From assembly GCF_044891285.1 (NCBI RefSeq), contig NZ_JAUIYO010000014.1, forward strand, positions 3,065 through 67,064: DNA of 64,000 nucleotides, in the 5' to 3' direction. This DNA is from Pseudobacillus lumedeiriae (GTDB taxonomy: Bacteria; Bacillota; Bacilli; Bacillales; Domibacillaceae). Of the stretch, positions 7,621 through 16,785 are shown one piece after another. The notes under the pieces are model-generated. The model was not told the DNA's origin and did no database searches. It saw nothing but the letters and a program-made list of their open reading frames with translations. A program made the translations under genes and the position numbers. Numbering within the stretch: position 1 is the stretch's first letter; every line of letters starts with the position of its first letter.

Positions 7621-7989
7621 GTGAGCATTTTGCCAAGGGGAGAGGGAAAGTTTTTAATCAAACAAAGAGCCTTTTTAAAGCTTTTCATGATTCGATTTGT
7701 GGAAGAAAATAAACTATACGGAATGCAGGCAATGGATGAGTTAAAAGCAACGTTCAAACAGTTTGGTTACGAACCGAATCACTCAGAAATTTACAGATCT
7801 CTTCATGAGCTGATTGATGACGGCATTTTAAAAAGGCACAAAAAGCTGCAGGAAGGTGCTAAATATAAAGAAGTCGTGATCTATCAATTTGCTGACTATG
7901 AAAAAGCAAAACTGTATAAAAAGCAAGTGAAAACAGATCTTGACCGCAGTATGGGACTGCTGAGAAAAGCTTTGGAGGATGTATATTAA
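7621..7989 (+). CDS. rtp: Replication termination protein (RTP)
   Basis: Winged-helix DNA-binding protein of 122 residues, the same length as B. subtilis RTP, whose dimers bind Ter sites and arrest replication forks with one polarity. Diagnostic stretches are FLIKQRAFLKLFMI, PNHSEIYRSLHELIDDGILK, EGAKYKEVVIYQF and YEKAKLYKKQVKTDLDR, nearly colinear with the B. subtilis protein. The GTG at 7621 gives exactly the family length; a TTG at 7630 has a better-spaced AAAGGGG site and would remove three residues. Its presence marks the replication terminus region. Ter-like sites lie upstream and a dif-like site lies 56 kb downstream. Confidence 0.93.
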   Translation: MSILPRGEGKFLIKQRAFLKLFMIRFVEENKLYGMQAMDELKATFKQFGYEPNHSEIYRSLHELIDDGILKRHKKLQEGAKYKEVVIYQFADYEKAKLYKKQVKTDLDRSMGLLRKALEDVY

Positions 7990-8011
7990 GAAAAAAGGGT
8001 GATATGATACG

Positions 8012-8386
8012 ATGGGATTGTTTGATGGCTTAATCGGCAATGCGACAGAAGCTGATATTGAGAAAGTAGAAAAAACGCTTGAGCAAATTCTTTGCGACGG
8101 AGAACATATTGAAAAAGCGTTTCAAATTTTAAGAGACTTAATCGTGTTTAGTAATAGACGGCTCATTCTGATTGATAAGCAAGGAGTAACAGGAAAAAGG
8201 ATCGAATATCATTCTATTCCATACCGCAGTATTACCCATTTTAGTGTACAAACAGCAGGCACGTTTGACCTGGAAGCTGAATTGTTAATTTGGATATCAG
8301 GAACGGAAAATCCAATCGCCAAGCAATTTAGAAAAGATGACAGCATATTTGATGTGCAGCGGGCGCTTGCTGCTTATATTTTATAA
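8012..8386 (+). CDS. Bacterial PH-domain protein
   Basis: A 124-residue soluble protein with the bacterial pleckstrin-homology fold (bPH_1 type). The beta-strand pattern includes DLIVFSNRRLILIDKQGVTGKRIEYHSIPYRSITHFSVQTAGTFDLEAELLIWISG, and a helix closes it. These proteins form ring oligomers; the cellular role is unknown. It begins 22 bases after the rtp stop with AAGGGTGAT as ribosome site, so it may be co-transcribed with rtp. A terminator follows at 8435. Confidence 0.85.
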   Translation: MGLFDGLIGNATEADIEKVEKTLEQILCDGEHIEKAFQILRDLIVFSNRRLILIDKQGVTGKRIEYHSIPYRSITHFSVQTAGTFDLEAELLIWISGTENPIAKQFRKDDSIFDVQRALAAYIL

Positions 8387-8434
8387 AGAGAGCGGTTGTA
8401 AAAAGCTTTTTAAATAATCTATATGATACGCGAG

Positions 8435-8492
8435 ATAGAAGGACCTGTTTACATGTGATTAAATGGTAGACAGGCTCTTCTATTTGTTGATT
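8435..8492 (+). terminator. Terminator after the PH-domain gene
   Basis: ATAGAAGGACCTGTTTAC (8435-8452) pairs with GTAGACAGGCTCTTCTAT (8466-8483), with few mismatches, and is followed by TTGTTGATTT. Confidence 0.7.
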
Positions 8493-8655
8493 TAATCAAT
8501 CTCCCTGAATCTTAATTATTTAAATTGTCCCCGATTCATTATTATACAAGTCTTACGAGACCGTTACTTCCATTTTTCTCTGTTTATAAAGACTATGTAT
8601 TTGACAAAACCATAGAGATATATTTATGATTAATACATACAGTTGAATAGTTCTC

Positions 8656-8748
8656 CTAAAGGGGAGTAGCTTTTACAACAAAGTCGTCATTACGGAGTTT
8701 TACACTCTCGGCTTTGTCGGCAACTTATCGTTGTTAGCAAGACCTTTA
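8656..8748 (+). promoter_or_regulatory. yybP-ykoY manganese riboswitch aptamer
   Basis: The conserved core AAAGGGGAGTAGC (8658-8670), the ACAAAGTCGTCA / GGCTTTGTCGG helix (8677-8689, 8710-8720) and the closing TTAGCAAGACCTTT (8734-8747) match the yybP-ykoY consensus. AAAGG at 8658 pairs with CCTTT at 8743 to close P1. This family binds Mn2+ and usually turns on manganese exporters (TerC-type, MntP or P-type ATPases). The closing strand is shared with the terminator at 8739, so metal binding should prevent termination. No exporter gene follows. Confidence 0.88.
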
Positions 8749-8775
8749 CCTGTAGTATAGGTAAAGGTCTTTATT
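8739..8775 (+). terminator. Riboswitch expression-platform terminator
   Basis: AAGACCTTTACC (8739-8750) pairs with GGTAAAGGTCTT (8760-8771), and a T-rich stretch follows. The 5' arm overlaps the aptamer P1 strand, so the two structures exclude each other. Confidence 0.82.
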
Positions 8776-8784
8776 TATTGTAAA

Positions 8785-8815
8785 AACCTTTACCAAAAAT
8801 GGTAAAGGTTTTTTT
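8785..8815 (+). terminator. Second tandem terminator after the riboswitch
   Basis: AACCTTTACC (8785-8794) pairs with GGTAAAGGTT (8801-8810), followed by TTTTT. The arms repeat those of the first hairpin, as if the platform had been duplicated. Confidence 0.8.
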
Positions 8816-8843
8816 AATATTTTAATGGGGGAGCTGATAGAAA

Positions 8844-8945
8844 ATGGACAACATTTACTCGATGTTATATGAAAGGAGAGTAATAAAACAGCCCTTCAAA
8901 CAAGCATGCAAAGTTAGAAGTCAGACAAATTTTTTAAGATTTTAA
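8844..8945 (+). CDS. Possible 33-residue peptide downstream of the manganese riboswitch
   Basis: The frame MDNIYSMLYERRVIKQ... (33 codons) starts after GGGGGAGCTGATAGAAA and is the first plausible translation start behind the riboswitch. It is no known manganese exporter; it may be the decayed 5' end of one, or chance. The stretch 8946-9061 has only an AAGGAGG followed by ATGAAATAA. Confidence 0.2.
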   Translation: MDNIYSMLYERRVIKQPFKQACKVRSQTNFLRF

Positions 8946-9061
8946 ATACAAAAAGAAGGAGGTAATGCCGCAATGAAATAAGTAAAAGTATCTTTATCAG
9001 GGTTAATTAATAAAATAAACCAAAACAACAAGCTCTAAAAAAAGATGAAAAGGGGTATAAA

Positions 9062-9223
9062 ATGTTTAAGAAAATAATAAAGCAAATCAAGCAGCTATCC
9101 CAAGGCAGCAGCGAGCGAAGATATGGCCATTATCGTCGAGGAAGCAGCAGCAGCCGACGGTACAAACGATCTCCAATGAGTGGAAGTAAACGCTACAAAC
9201 GAAAGGGCTGGAGCAGCAGCTAA
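9062..9223 (+). CDS. Small basic Ser/Arg/Tyr-rich protein
   Basis: A 53-residue peptide (starts MFKKIIKQIKQLSQGSS, ends KRKGWSSS) with ATG preceded by AAAAGGGG. After an amphipathic start it is almost only Ser, Arg, Lys, Tyr and Gly, with RRY/SSS/KRYKR repeats. This composition recalls spore-coat CotG-like substrates of CotH kinases and small proteins found beside PrkD-type kinases, but I recognise no named family. It ends 17 bases from the 3' end of the convergent Hanks kinase gene. It could be a phosphorylation substrate; that is inference. Confidence 0.6.
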   Translation: MFKKIIKQIKQLSQGSSERRYGHYRRGSSSSRRYKRSPMSGSKRYKRKGWSSS

Positions 9224-9239
9224 TCTTCCTCTTAGCCAT

Positions 9240-10091
9240 TCATGTATTTTCTTGTACTTTAAGTGCATTATGAAGATCAGCTGAGATTTCACTAATATTT
9301 GAATAAGGTTCTTTCAGTCGTAATAGTCTTTTCAGCAGATAAACGGTTTCCATTTCTAAAGAAAGTTCTTCTGTCCAAGGAAGAGCTTTTTTATTTTTGG
9401 AAGAGTACGTCGTATAAAGTAAATATAAAAGTATTTCTCCTAAATCATAGTAGTCCTGTTGTTTCATTTCTAGGATACCTTCTTGTTTGTTATGCAAAGA
9501 ACTAGATGGTGATTGAAATGAGTCAACTAAGATTCTCTGCTTAGATAAACCAAAATCGATCAAAAAGAGCTCATTATTGTTTAATAAAATGTTTGGAATA
9601 CGTAAATCTTGATGATAAATGTTTTTTTTATGAAGATAATCGACTAATTCGAGTAGTTGATCAAGAATTAGTAAAGACTCTTTCTCGTTAAAAGTTTTCT
9701 CACTAAAAAAAATTTGATCTTCTAAATTGTCTCCTTCGATGAAGCTCATTACATAAAAAAAATATTCATTATTTGAAAAAACTTCATATAACATGGGCAT
9801 ATTTTTATGGTTCAATGTGAGTAGAATGGAGGTTTCACTTTCAAATAACTCCACCTCTTTTTTCTTACGGCGTTTACTTGGACGAAGCTGTTTAACCACC
9901 TTATTCTCTTGTGATTTCAAATCTTTGCAGAGATAAACAATGCCATAGCTTCCACTCCCTATAACATTCAACACCTCGTAGCGATCGTTCAAAACTGTTC
10001 CTTCTTTAATAGGTGTATCTACAAAAAACTGATAAACTTTTCGAATTGAACGCAAAATAGAAACTTTTCTCACCTCTTTCCTAACGGTCAT
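9240..10091 (-). CDS. Hanks-type Ser/Thr protein kinase, PrkD (YbdM)-like
   Basis: A 283-residue soluble kinase without membrane or sensor domains. Visible motifs: glycine loop GSGSYGIVYL, the catalytic lysine in NKVVKQL, catalytic loop HQDLRIPNILL (aspartate and asparagine present, but Gln where most kinases have Arg), and DFG in LIDFGLSK. The HxDLRIPN loop and the N-terminal RDxPIKEGTxLxxRYE-type lead-in resemble B. subtilis YbdM/PrkD. The start is uncertain: the ATG at 10091 has a weak ribosome site, and GAGGTGA lies inside the frame upstream of a TTG. It converges on the basic peptide gene at 9062. Confidence 0.85.
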   Translation of the reverse strand: MTVRKEVRKVSILRSIRKVYQFFVDTPIKEGTVLNDRYEVLNVIGSGSYGIVYLCKDLKSQENKVVKQLRPSKRRKKKEVELFESETSILLTLNHKNMPMLYEVFSNNEYFFYVMSFIEGDNLEDQIFFSEKTFNEKESLLILDQLLELVDYLHKKNIYHQDLRIPNILLNNNELFLIDFGLSKQRILVDSFQSPSSSLHNKQEGILEMKQQDYYDLGEILLYLLYTTYSSKNKKALPWTEELSLEMETVYLLKRLLRLKEPYSNISEISADLHNALKVQENT

Positions 10092-10285
10092 TCTTCAAGA
10101 TTACATAACAATAGTCTAATTTAATTTTAGCTGATTAACTTTAGGTCTTCCAACTTTAATACAATATGTAATGATGAGAATGGGTGTAAAACAAAATATA
10201 CGAATGAAATAAAAAATGACGTGAAGCATAATACTATGCATTAAAGAGGCGGCATTGTACTTGAAGCATAATTTAGGAGGACATC

Positions 10286-11419
10286 ATGAAAGCTGTCACA
10301 TATCAAGGGAAATATGAAGTGGCTGTTAAACAAGTGGAAGCACCAAAGATTCAAGACCGTGAAGATGTAATTATAAAAGTGACTTCAACGGCTATATGTG
10401 GTTCAGATCTGCATTTGTATCAAGGAAATTTCCCTTTACCTGCCGGTTATGTAATCGGACATGAACCAATGGGAATTGTGGAAGAAACAGGCCCAGATGT
10501 TACAAGTGTAAAAAAGGGAGATCGTGTAGTCATTCCATTTACTGTGGCATGCGGTACGTGTCAATACTGTCAACATGATTTAGAAAGTCAGTGTGATAAC
10601 TCTAATCCCCATTACGATTCGGGGGGATACTTCGGATATTCTGAAAAGTTCGGCAATTATCCCGGCGGACAAGCTGAGTATTTACGGGTTCCTTTTGGCA
10701 ACTATACGCCTTTTGTTATTCCAAACGATTGTGAGTTGGAAGATGAGTCCTTATTATTTTTATCAGATGTGCTTCCTACTGCCTACTGGAGTGTCGAAAA
10801 TGCCGGTGTAAAGAAAGGGGACACCGTCATTGTCTTAGGCTGCGGACCTATCGGATTAATGGCCCAACAGTTTGCCTGGGACAAAGGAGCAGAACGTGTG
10901 ATTGCAGTAGATTACATTTCAAACCGGCTTCGGCATTCGCAAAAGATGAATAGGACAGAAACATTTGATTTTACTGAATACGATGACATGGGTGAAGTTT
11001 TAAAAGAGTTAACAAAAGGAGGGGCAGACGTTGTAATTGATTGTGTAGGAATGGATGGAAAAAAATCTCCGCTGGAATGGGTAGAACAGAAGCTGAAGCT
11101 TCAAGGAGGCACGTTAGGTCCCATCCAAATAGCTACAAAGGCGGTACGAAAAGGCGGAACGCTGCAAATTACAGGTGTTTATGGCGGCCTGTATAATATG
11201 TTCCCATTAGGGCCCTTTTTTGCCCGCAACATCACAATAAAGATGGGGCAGGCACCTGCACGCCACTACATGCCGCACTTGTATGACAAAATAAAAAAGG
11301 GCAATATCGATCCTACAAAAATCATTACTCATATTATGCCGTTAGAAGAAGCGGCTAAAGGATATCAGCTATTTAATAACAAGGAAGATAATTGTATTAA
11401 GGTTGTGTTAAAACCATAG
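10286..11419 (+). CDS. Zinc-dependent alcohol dehydrogenase (AdhB/formaldehyde dehydrogenase-like)
   Basis: Medium-chain dehydrogenase/reductase of 377 residues. Catalytic zinc ligands are C38-like in TAICGSDLH and the GHE motif in YVIGHEPMG; the structural zinc site is CGTCQYCxxxxxxxC. The Rossmann motif is VIVLGCGPIGLMA. The long insert and the DCVGMDGKKSP segment resemble glutathione-independent formaldehyde dehydrogenase-type enzymes and B. subtilis AdhB. It probably oxidises short alcohols or aldehydes with NAD(P). AGGAGG precedes the ATG. The 194-base upstream region shared with the divergent kinase gene shows no clear operator. Confidence 0.88.
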   Translation: MKAVTYQGKYEVAVKQVEAPKIQDREDVIIKVTSTAICGSDLHLYQGNFPLPAGYVIGHEPMGIVEETGPDVTSVKKGDRVVIPFTVACGTCQYCQHDLESQCDNSNPHYDSGGYFGYSEKFGNYPGGQAEYLRVPFGNYTPFVIPNDCELEDESLLFLSDVLPTAYWSVENAGVKKGDTVIVLGCGPIGLMAQQFAWDKGAERVIAVDYISNRLRHSQKMNRTETFDFTEYDDMGEVLKELTKGGADVVIDCVGMDGKKSPLEWVEQKLKLQGGTLGPIQIATKAVRKGGTLQITGVYGGLYNMFPLGPFFARNITIKMGQAPARHYMPHLYDKIKKGNIDPTKIITHIMPLEEAAKGYQLFNNKEDNCIKVVLKP

Positions 11420-11446
11420 TCTGATACTGTCTTGGATCTTTGCACA

Positions 11447-11490
11447 ACAATCGAGGGAAGCAGATTTGCGCTTCCTTCGATTGTCAATCA
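11447..11490. terminator. Hairpin between adh and the histidine kinase gene
   Basis: ACAATCGAGGGAAGC (11447-11461) pairs with GCTTCCTTCGATTGT (11470-11484) with one bulge. It separates two convergent genes and probably serves both; the T run is weak. Confidence 0.6.
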
Positions 11491-11547
11491 TTTTCTACTA
11501 TTCCTCATTTTCCTATAAGGGATGAGCGACAGACTGTAGAGTTTTCC

Positions 11548-14500
11548 CTAATAAACAAATTCTTCGGCATATTGGAAAAACGGCAAGGTAATGAAAAAAC
11601 TTGTTCCCACACCTTCTACACTTTCTGCCCAAATTTCTCCTCTATGATAGGTGATGATTTCCCGGCAAATAGAGAGCCCCAGTCCGTGCCCTTTTTTCTG
11701 CGAGTATGGTCCTTGACTTGTATAATTTCGATCAAAGATGTAAGGGAGCTGAGAGTGCGGAATACCGCTTCCTGTATCACGAATCTGTATGAGAACCTGA
11801 TCGGAATGACTTTCTTTTTTAAAAGAAAGACTGATTTCTCCAGATGCAGTATAGTTGAGGGCATTCATAATGAGATTAGTGAAAACCTGTTCAATTTTTT
11901 CAATGTCCATTTCGATCATAGGCGCTTTTTCCTCACGATCTTGAAGATGATTCACTAACTTGAAGGAGAGGCCCTGCTGCTTGATTTCATACTCGAATTT
12001 ACGATATAAGTGATCCATGAATCGATCAAGTGAAATAAAATCCATGTTGAACTGCATTTGACCTGATTCTAATTGAGAAAGCTCAAATAGGTCATGGATC
12101 AATAAATGAAGATCGTGTACTCGTTCAAGCCCCTTTGTTAAATAACGAGCCTTTTCCTCCTCAGTGGCAGCAACACCATCCAATACAGCCTCTATGTAGC
12201 CTTTGATCGAGCTGATTGGAGCACGAAGGTCATGGGATATATTTTCGAGGAAATGCTTCCGTGATTGCTCTGCCTGTTCAAGCCTTTGATTCAGCTTCTC
12301 AAGATTGAGGTTGACCTCATGCAACTCGGCAGTACGCTTCTCAATGGTATGTTCCATTTGTTCATAAAGATACGCATTTTCAATTGAAATCGCTGCTTGA
12401 GTTGAGAGAAAGGTAAGAAATTGAATTTTTTCTTTACTGAAGGCATGTGACGCTTTATTATTTTCTAAGTATAAAATGCCTGTCACTTTTCCCTTATTTA
12501 AAATAGGCAAACATAGAAGTGATTTCGTTTTTCTATTCATTACATAAGGGTCATCCGTGAACATTCCTGCCATCGCAGCATGATCAAGAACAACTGGTTC
12601 TTTACTAATATCTACAAATTGGACGATTTTATCAGAAATCAGCCCAGTTCCGGTGACTGGCTGATGCTTAAGCAGATCAGGTTTCAATTCGTCTAGACTT
12701 TTATACTCGCTTAATACAAATTGATTGTTCTTTCTATATAAAAGAATTCCACGGTCTGCCCCCCCATATTCCATGGTAATCTGCATTAACTTTCCAGATA
12801 ATTTATCAAGAATGATTTCTTTTGAGATACTTTGGGTGGCTTTCAACGCAGCGTGTGTATCAAAAAAAGAAGAGTGTCTAGGATCTTCAATGTGCTTGAT
12901 TGTCAAGTCATCGGATTCCTTTATCAGCTGTCTAGCTTTTGCTTTTGCTCCCCATTTTTGAAAGGCTTGATAAGCGTTCCTCATAAATGAATGGAAGAGT
13001 TCAATAAATCCTAAATCAGCAAAATATCTTCCCGCACATTCATTAGCAATGGCAGCATCCTGAATGAAGCCATTTTGCTCTGCATAACGAATGCTGTCAG
13101 AATAAAAAGTAAGAACCTCATGATTTGTTTTCTTCATAGTTAAACGCCGCATTTCAGCTTTCAGCAGCAGATATTTATGCTGATAGTTTTGTGGGGAGAG
13201 GTCTGCCCATTGTTTCAGCTTGTTTACGTGTTTCTTTAGTGTTTGAAAGATTCTTTTCTTTTCCCATACAGATTCGGCCTCTTCATAAAAACGAGCCAGC
13301 CAAAGGGCATGGTAAAAATAATATTCAGGGATGATGATAAGTGTCAGGCGTTTATTAATCATCGGGATAAGTAGATCCAATAACTGCCTCGCATACTCAC
13401 CCTTATTAAACAAATAAGCCATCTGCAGCCGAATCGTGTAATAGATAATCTTTGCTGACTCATCATTCATCACCGGCTGCAATTTCCACAAATGATCAGG
13501 TCTATTGCCATTTAGGAATTCAACCCACTCCTTGACTTCATGTAGAAATTCTCTGGATAGTGGATATTGAATTTGATTAATAAATTGGATTTGATTCTGT
13601 AACCCTTTCAATACTTCGTTAAGTGGCGTTCCTTTTATCAATAGAATAATCGCGATAAATGAACTGTTAGCCCCGGCGAGATGAACATTGCCGGCATCAA
13701 GACAATAACGCTGGGATCGTTCAAGGTAATTTAGGCTATCACTGATCGGTCCTGTCCAATGGTTAACAAAGCTCCCATATACAAATTGGACGTGGCCCTT
13801 GACCTCTGAATCCCCGGACTTTTCCGAAAGATATAAAGCAAGTCTGCCGAATTGATGGCTGCCTTTAAAATCTCTGAATCCGGCGCTTAGAATAAGCGAA
13901 TAATTAATGATAACCAAGGTGCTGATACCGGTAAGCCCATGCTTTAATGTAAATCTTAAAGCTCTAAGCATGAGTACTATAGCTAGATTTTGATCGACAA
14001 GATAAGCGGGAGCACTCATCGTAATCATTGTGTTTAAGATGTCTATTTTATCTTTATTCACTAAGTTCGGGAGGTTTAAAATTTCTTCTTTTCCTGTTCG
14101 AAAGAGAGCGAGTTTTACGAGTAACAGCTCGCGAACGATATCCCGTTTTGCCGTTTTTCTAGAAAAATCGATTCCGAATAATTTCAATCCATCGATCCCG
14201 GATTGAACAGCTTCTTCGACACGGTGCATATGAGTGTAGAAGGTCATTTTCATGTTATAAATAGCAAGTTTATCGGCTTGAGAGCGAGAATTCTGAAGAA
14301 GGCTGTCAAACGTCATTTCAGCCTCTGTAAACCGGCTGGTTACATATTGACATTCGCCAAGCCCCTTCATGAGTCGCAATGTAAGCTCATATTGTTCTAT
14401 CCAGAGAGGACCTGTGAGGTCGTAGGCAGACTGGAAGTATTCCAAGGCATCAACAAAGGCAGCTGAGGCCCTTGCTTTCTCACCTGCTTGTACATTCCAT

Positions 14501-16758
14501 TCCGATAGTTCAAGAATTTCTTCGCTTGTCAAAAGGCTGCGGCTTCTATTCAAATGGTTAACAATAGTGAACAATTGATCTTCAATTCGTTGCGAGAATT
14601 TCACAAGCAGCCGTCCGATCGTTACATGAGTCTGCTCCCGCTCACCTTCAGTCATTGTAGAGTAAACAGCCTGTTGGACACGGTCATGTAGAAAAGTATA
14701 AGCAGGAGGCTGTTCTTCAAGCAGACCCTGTTCCTCCTCTGGATAAATCCATTTATACCACTCATCATTCGGAAGAATTAATCCAGATTCTAATGCTGCC
14801 CATAAGTCATTAGCTGTTTCTTTATACGGCTTCTGTGAAATAATAGACAAGGTCTTCAAATCAAAAGGGCTCCCAATGCACGAGGCAAGCTTCAATATAT
14901 GCTGAGTTGCCTCGGGAAGCAGGCGGATTCTGTCTACTATAAAGTCAATGATATGATCTTTCATCGGGGTTTCAGTGATCTTTTCATATTGAACAGCCCA
15001 CTTTCCTTTCTTTGGCTGTAAAATGATATGACCATCCTCGTAATAGGATTGAAGCAGCTGTCTCGTGTAAAAAGGGTTTCCTTGTGTAATTCGATGCATG
15101 AATAGCGCTAGTTCTTCCACATGCCGTCCGCTGTCCATTAGTGAATCGCTCAGCCAATCATAGATCGTATCTCTAGAGAGATGTTCTAGAGGAATGTCAA
15201 CAAATGGCACGGCTTCGTTCTTAAGGGTCTGAATGGTCTTCTGTAGCGGATGATGATCAGTTACTTCATTATGGCGAAAGGCACCGATCATCATTAAATA
15301 GCCGCTGTTTGCATGAGTGAGCAAATATTCTAACAATTCGAGAGAACAGATATCAGCCCATTGCAAATCATCAAGAAATATGACGAGCGGATGGTCTTTT
15401 GCAGCGAAGATATTGATAAATCTGGTAAATATGAAAAAAAACCTTTCTTGCGTATCGATGGATGAATCTTCCTGCATGATGTTTTCTTCACCCATCAGCC
15501 ACTTGAGTTCAGGAATAAAAGAGGCGATGACTGCGGTATGGATAGGGAGCTCATCTTTCAATTTTTGTTTCCATCGCTCAATTTGAGCTGGACTTTCCGT
15601 CATAATTTGCCGGATTAATGATTGCAAGGCAGAGATGATTGGCGCAAGGGGAATATGTCTTTGCATTTGATCGAATTTCCCCGATATAAAATAGCCTTTT
15701 TTCTTAATGAGAGGCTTCTGTATTTCATTGACAAGTGCAGTCTTTCCGATCCCTGCTGGTCCTGGAATAAAGACGATGCCAAGCTCTCCGCTGCTAACTT
15801 TAGAAAACATGGCTTGAATTTGTTTAATTTCTTCTTGGCGGCCATACAACTGCCGGGCTGTTACGAATATATTCAGATCATCGTGCTGTCCTAGTGGAAA
15901 TGTTTTAATCTCTCCGAATGCATAATATTGGCTTAAGCAGTTACTTAAATCTTCACGTACCCCCCAAGCGCTCTTGTATCTCGCTTCTGGAGATTTATCC
16001 ATTAGTTTCATTATTAAATTTGAAATTTGTTTAGGAAGGTCCTTTCTGAAAGTCCACGGTTCGGCCGGTATTTTCGCAAGATGAGCATGAACCAATTGAG
16101 CAGGATCTTCTTGTGAAAAAGGGAGGACGCCGGTAAATAATCGGTACAAGATGACTCCAAGAGAGTATAAGTCGGTTCGATAATCAATCGAACGATTCAT
16201 TCGTCCCGTCTGCTCTGGAGAAATATAGGATAAATGTCCACCAATCCCATCCGTACGTATCACCGTCGGATAGCTTTCTTGTTTCAATGATGTAGAATCA
16301 TTTAAGCCAGTTACTTTAACGGCATATGTATTTTTTGATAGAAGAAAATGTTCTGGGTTTACGTTTTTATGAATGAGTTGCTGCTGATGCAGACTAAAGA
16401 GAGCAGTGGCCAAGCTTTTTGCAATTTCCAAGCCGTTCCGGATCATAACTCGCTGCTGATTATTAAGCAGCTCTTCTAACGTAATACCTGAAAAATATTC
16501 ATAGATAAAGTAACGTGTATTCAAATGCTGAATCATTTGGATAGGCCGGAGAACATACTCTGATTTCAATTGTCGGCTAATATGGAATTCATGGATGGCG
16601 GAAGCTGTTTGTTGGGGGGACGGGTCTGTACTTTTCCCCACTTTAATTAATACTCGTTTACCTGTTTCAATAGAGTAGGCCTTATAAAATAAGCTGTTCG
16701 TATTTTCAGTTTCAATGCCAATCACTTGAAATCCAGGTAGTTTGATTGGATGATTCAA
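11548..16758 (-). CDS. Giant kinase-like / AAA ATPase / GAF / histidine kinase sensor
   Basis: A 1736-residue soluble signalling protein. Order of parts: protein-kinase-like domain (about 1-280), AAA ATPase with Walker A GPAGIGKT at 333-340 and Walker B VIFLDD, a long helical TPR-like region (about 700-1290), a GAF domain (about 1310-1470), a coiled coil, HisKA with the phospho-acceptor H1509 in ENISHDLRAP, and HATPase with N, G1 (DTGSGIP) and G2 (GHGLGLSI) boxes. The kinase-like domain keeps the ATP lysine (K39) but has HKN at 130-132 where active kinases have HRD, and no DFG, so it is probably a pseudokinase. The OmpR-type regulator upstream on the same strand is the likely partner. Confidence 0.9.
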   Translation of the reverse strand: MNHPIKLPGFQVIGIETENTNSLFYKAYSIETGKRVLIKVGKSTDPSPQQTASAIHEFHISRQLKSEYVLRPIQMIQHLNTRYFIYEYFSGITLEELLNNQQRVMIRNGLEIAKSLATALFSLHQQQLIHKNVNPEHFLLSKNTYAVKVTGLNDSTSLKQESYPTVIRTDGIGGHLSYISPEQTGRMNRSIDYRTDLYSLGVILYRLFTGVLPFSQEDPAQLVHAHLAKIPAEPWTFRKDLPKQISNLIMKLMDKSPEARYKSAWGVREDLSNCLSQYYAFGEIKTFPLGQHDDLNIFVTARQLYGRQEEIKQIQAMFSKVSSGELGIVFIPGPAGIGKTALVNEIQKPLIKKKGYFISGKFDQMQRHIPLAPIISALQSLIRQIMTESPAQIERWKQKLKDELPIHTAVIASFIPELKWLMGEENIMQEDSSIDTQERFFFIFTRFINIFAAKDHPLVIFLDDLQWADICSLELLEYLLTHANSGYLMMIGAFRHNEVTDHHPLQKTIQTLKNEAVPFVDIPLEHLSRDTIYDWLSDSLMDSGRHVEELALFMHRITQGNPFYTRQLLQSYYEDGHIILQPKKGKWAVQYEKITETPMKDHIIDFIVDRIRLLPEATQHILKLASCIGSPFDLKTLSIISQKPYKETANDLWAALESGLILPNDEWYKWIYPEEEQGLLEEQPPAYTFLHDRVQQAVYSTMTEGEREQTHVTIGRLLVKFSQRIEDQLFTIVNHLNRSRSLLTSEEILELSEWNVQAGEKARASAAFVDALEYFQSAYDLTGPLWIEQYELTLRLMKGLGECQYVTSRFTEAEMTFDSLLQNSRSQADKLAIYNMKMTFYTHMHRVEEAVQSGIDGLKLFGIDFSRKTAKRDIVRELLLVKLALFRTGKEEILNLPNLVNKDKIDILNTMITMSAPAYLVDQNLAIVLMLRALRFTLKHGLTGISTLVIINYSLILSAGFRDFKGSHQFGRLALYLSEKSGDSEVKGHVQFVYGSFVNHWTGPISDSLNYLERSQRYCLDAGNVHLAGANSSFIAIILLIKGTPLNEVLKGLQNQIQFINQIQYPLSREFLHEVKEWVEFLNGNRPDHLWKLQPVMNDESAKIIYYTIRLQMAYLFNKGEYARQLLDLLIPMINKRLTLIIIPEYYFYHALWLARFYEEAESVWEKKRIFQTLKKHVNKLKQWADLSPQNYQHKYLLLKAEMRRLTMKKTNHEVLTFYSDSIRYAEQNGFIQDAAIANECAGRYFADLGFIELFHSFMRNAYQAFQKWGAKAKARQLIKESDDLTIKHIEDPRHSSFFDTHAALKATQSISKEIILDKLSGKLMQITMEYGGADRGILLYRKNNQFVLSEYKSLDELKPDLLKHQPVTGTGLISDKIVQFVDISKEPVVLDHAAMAGMFTDDPYVMNRKTKSLLCLPILNKGKVTGILYLENNKASHAFSKEKIQFLTFLSTQAAISIENAYLYEQMEHTIEKRTAELHEVNLNLEKLNQRLEQAEQSRKHFLENISHDLRAPISSIKGYIEAVLDGVAATEEEKARYLTKGLERVHDLHLLIHDLFELSQLESGQMQFNMDFISLDRFMDHLYRKFEYEIKQQGLSFKLVNHLQDREEKAPMIEMDIEKIEQVFTNLIMNALNYTASGEISLSFKKESHSDQVLIQIRDTGSGIPHSQLPYIFDRNYTSQGPYSQKKGHGLGLSICREIITYHRGEIWAESVEGVGTSFFITLPFFQYAEEFVY

Positions 16759-16785
16759 TTAAATTCACCTCTATGTTTAAAGAAA

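Noticed and set aside
8575..8620. CTATGTATTTGAC as a third Ter site
   Set aside because: Only the first seven bases fit, and the rest departs from both the B. subtilis consensus and the local repeated core.
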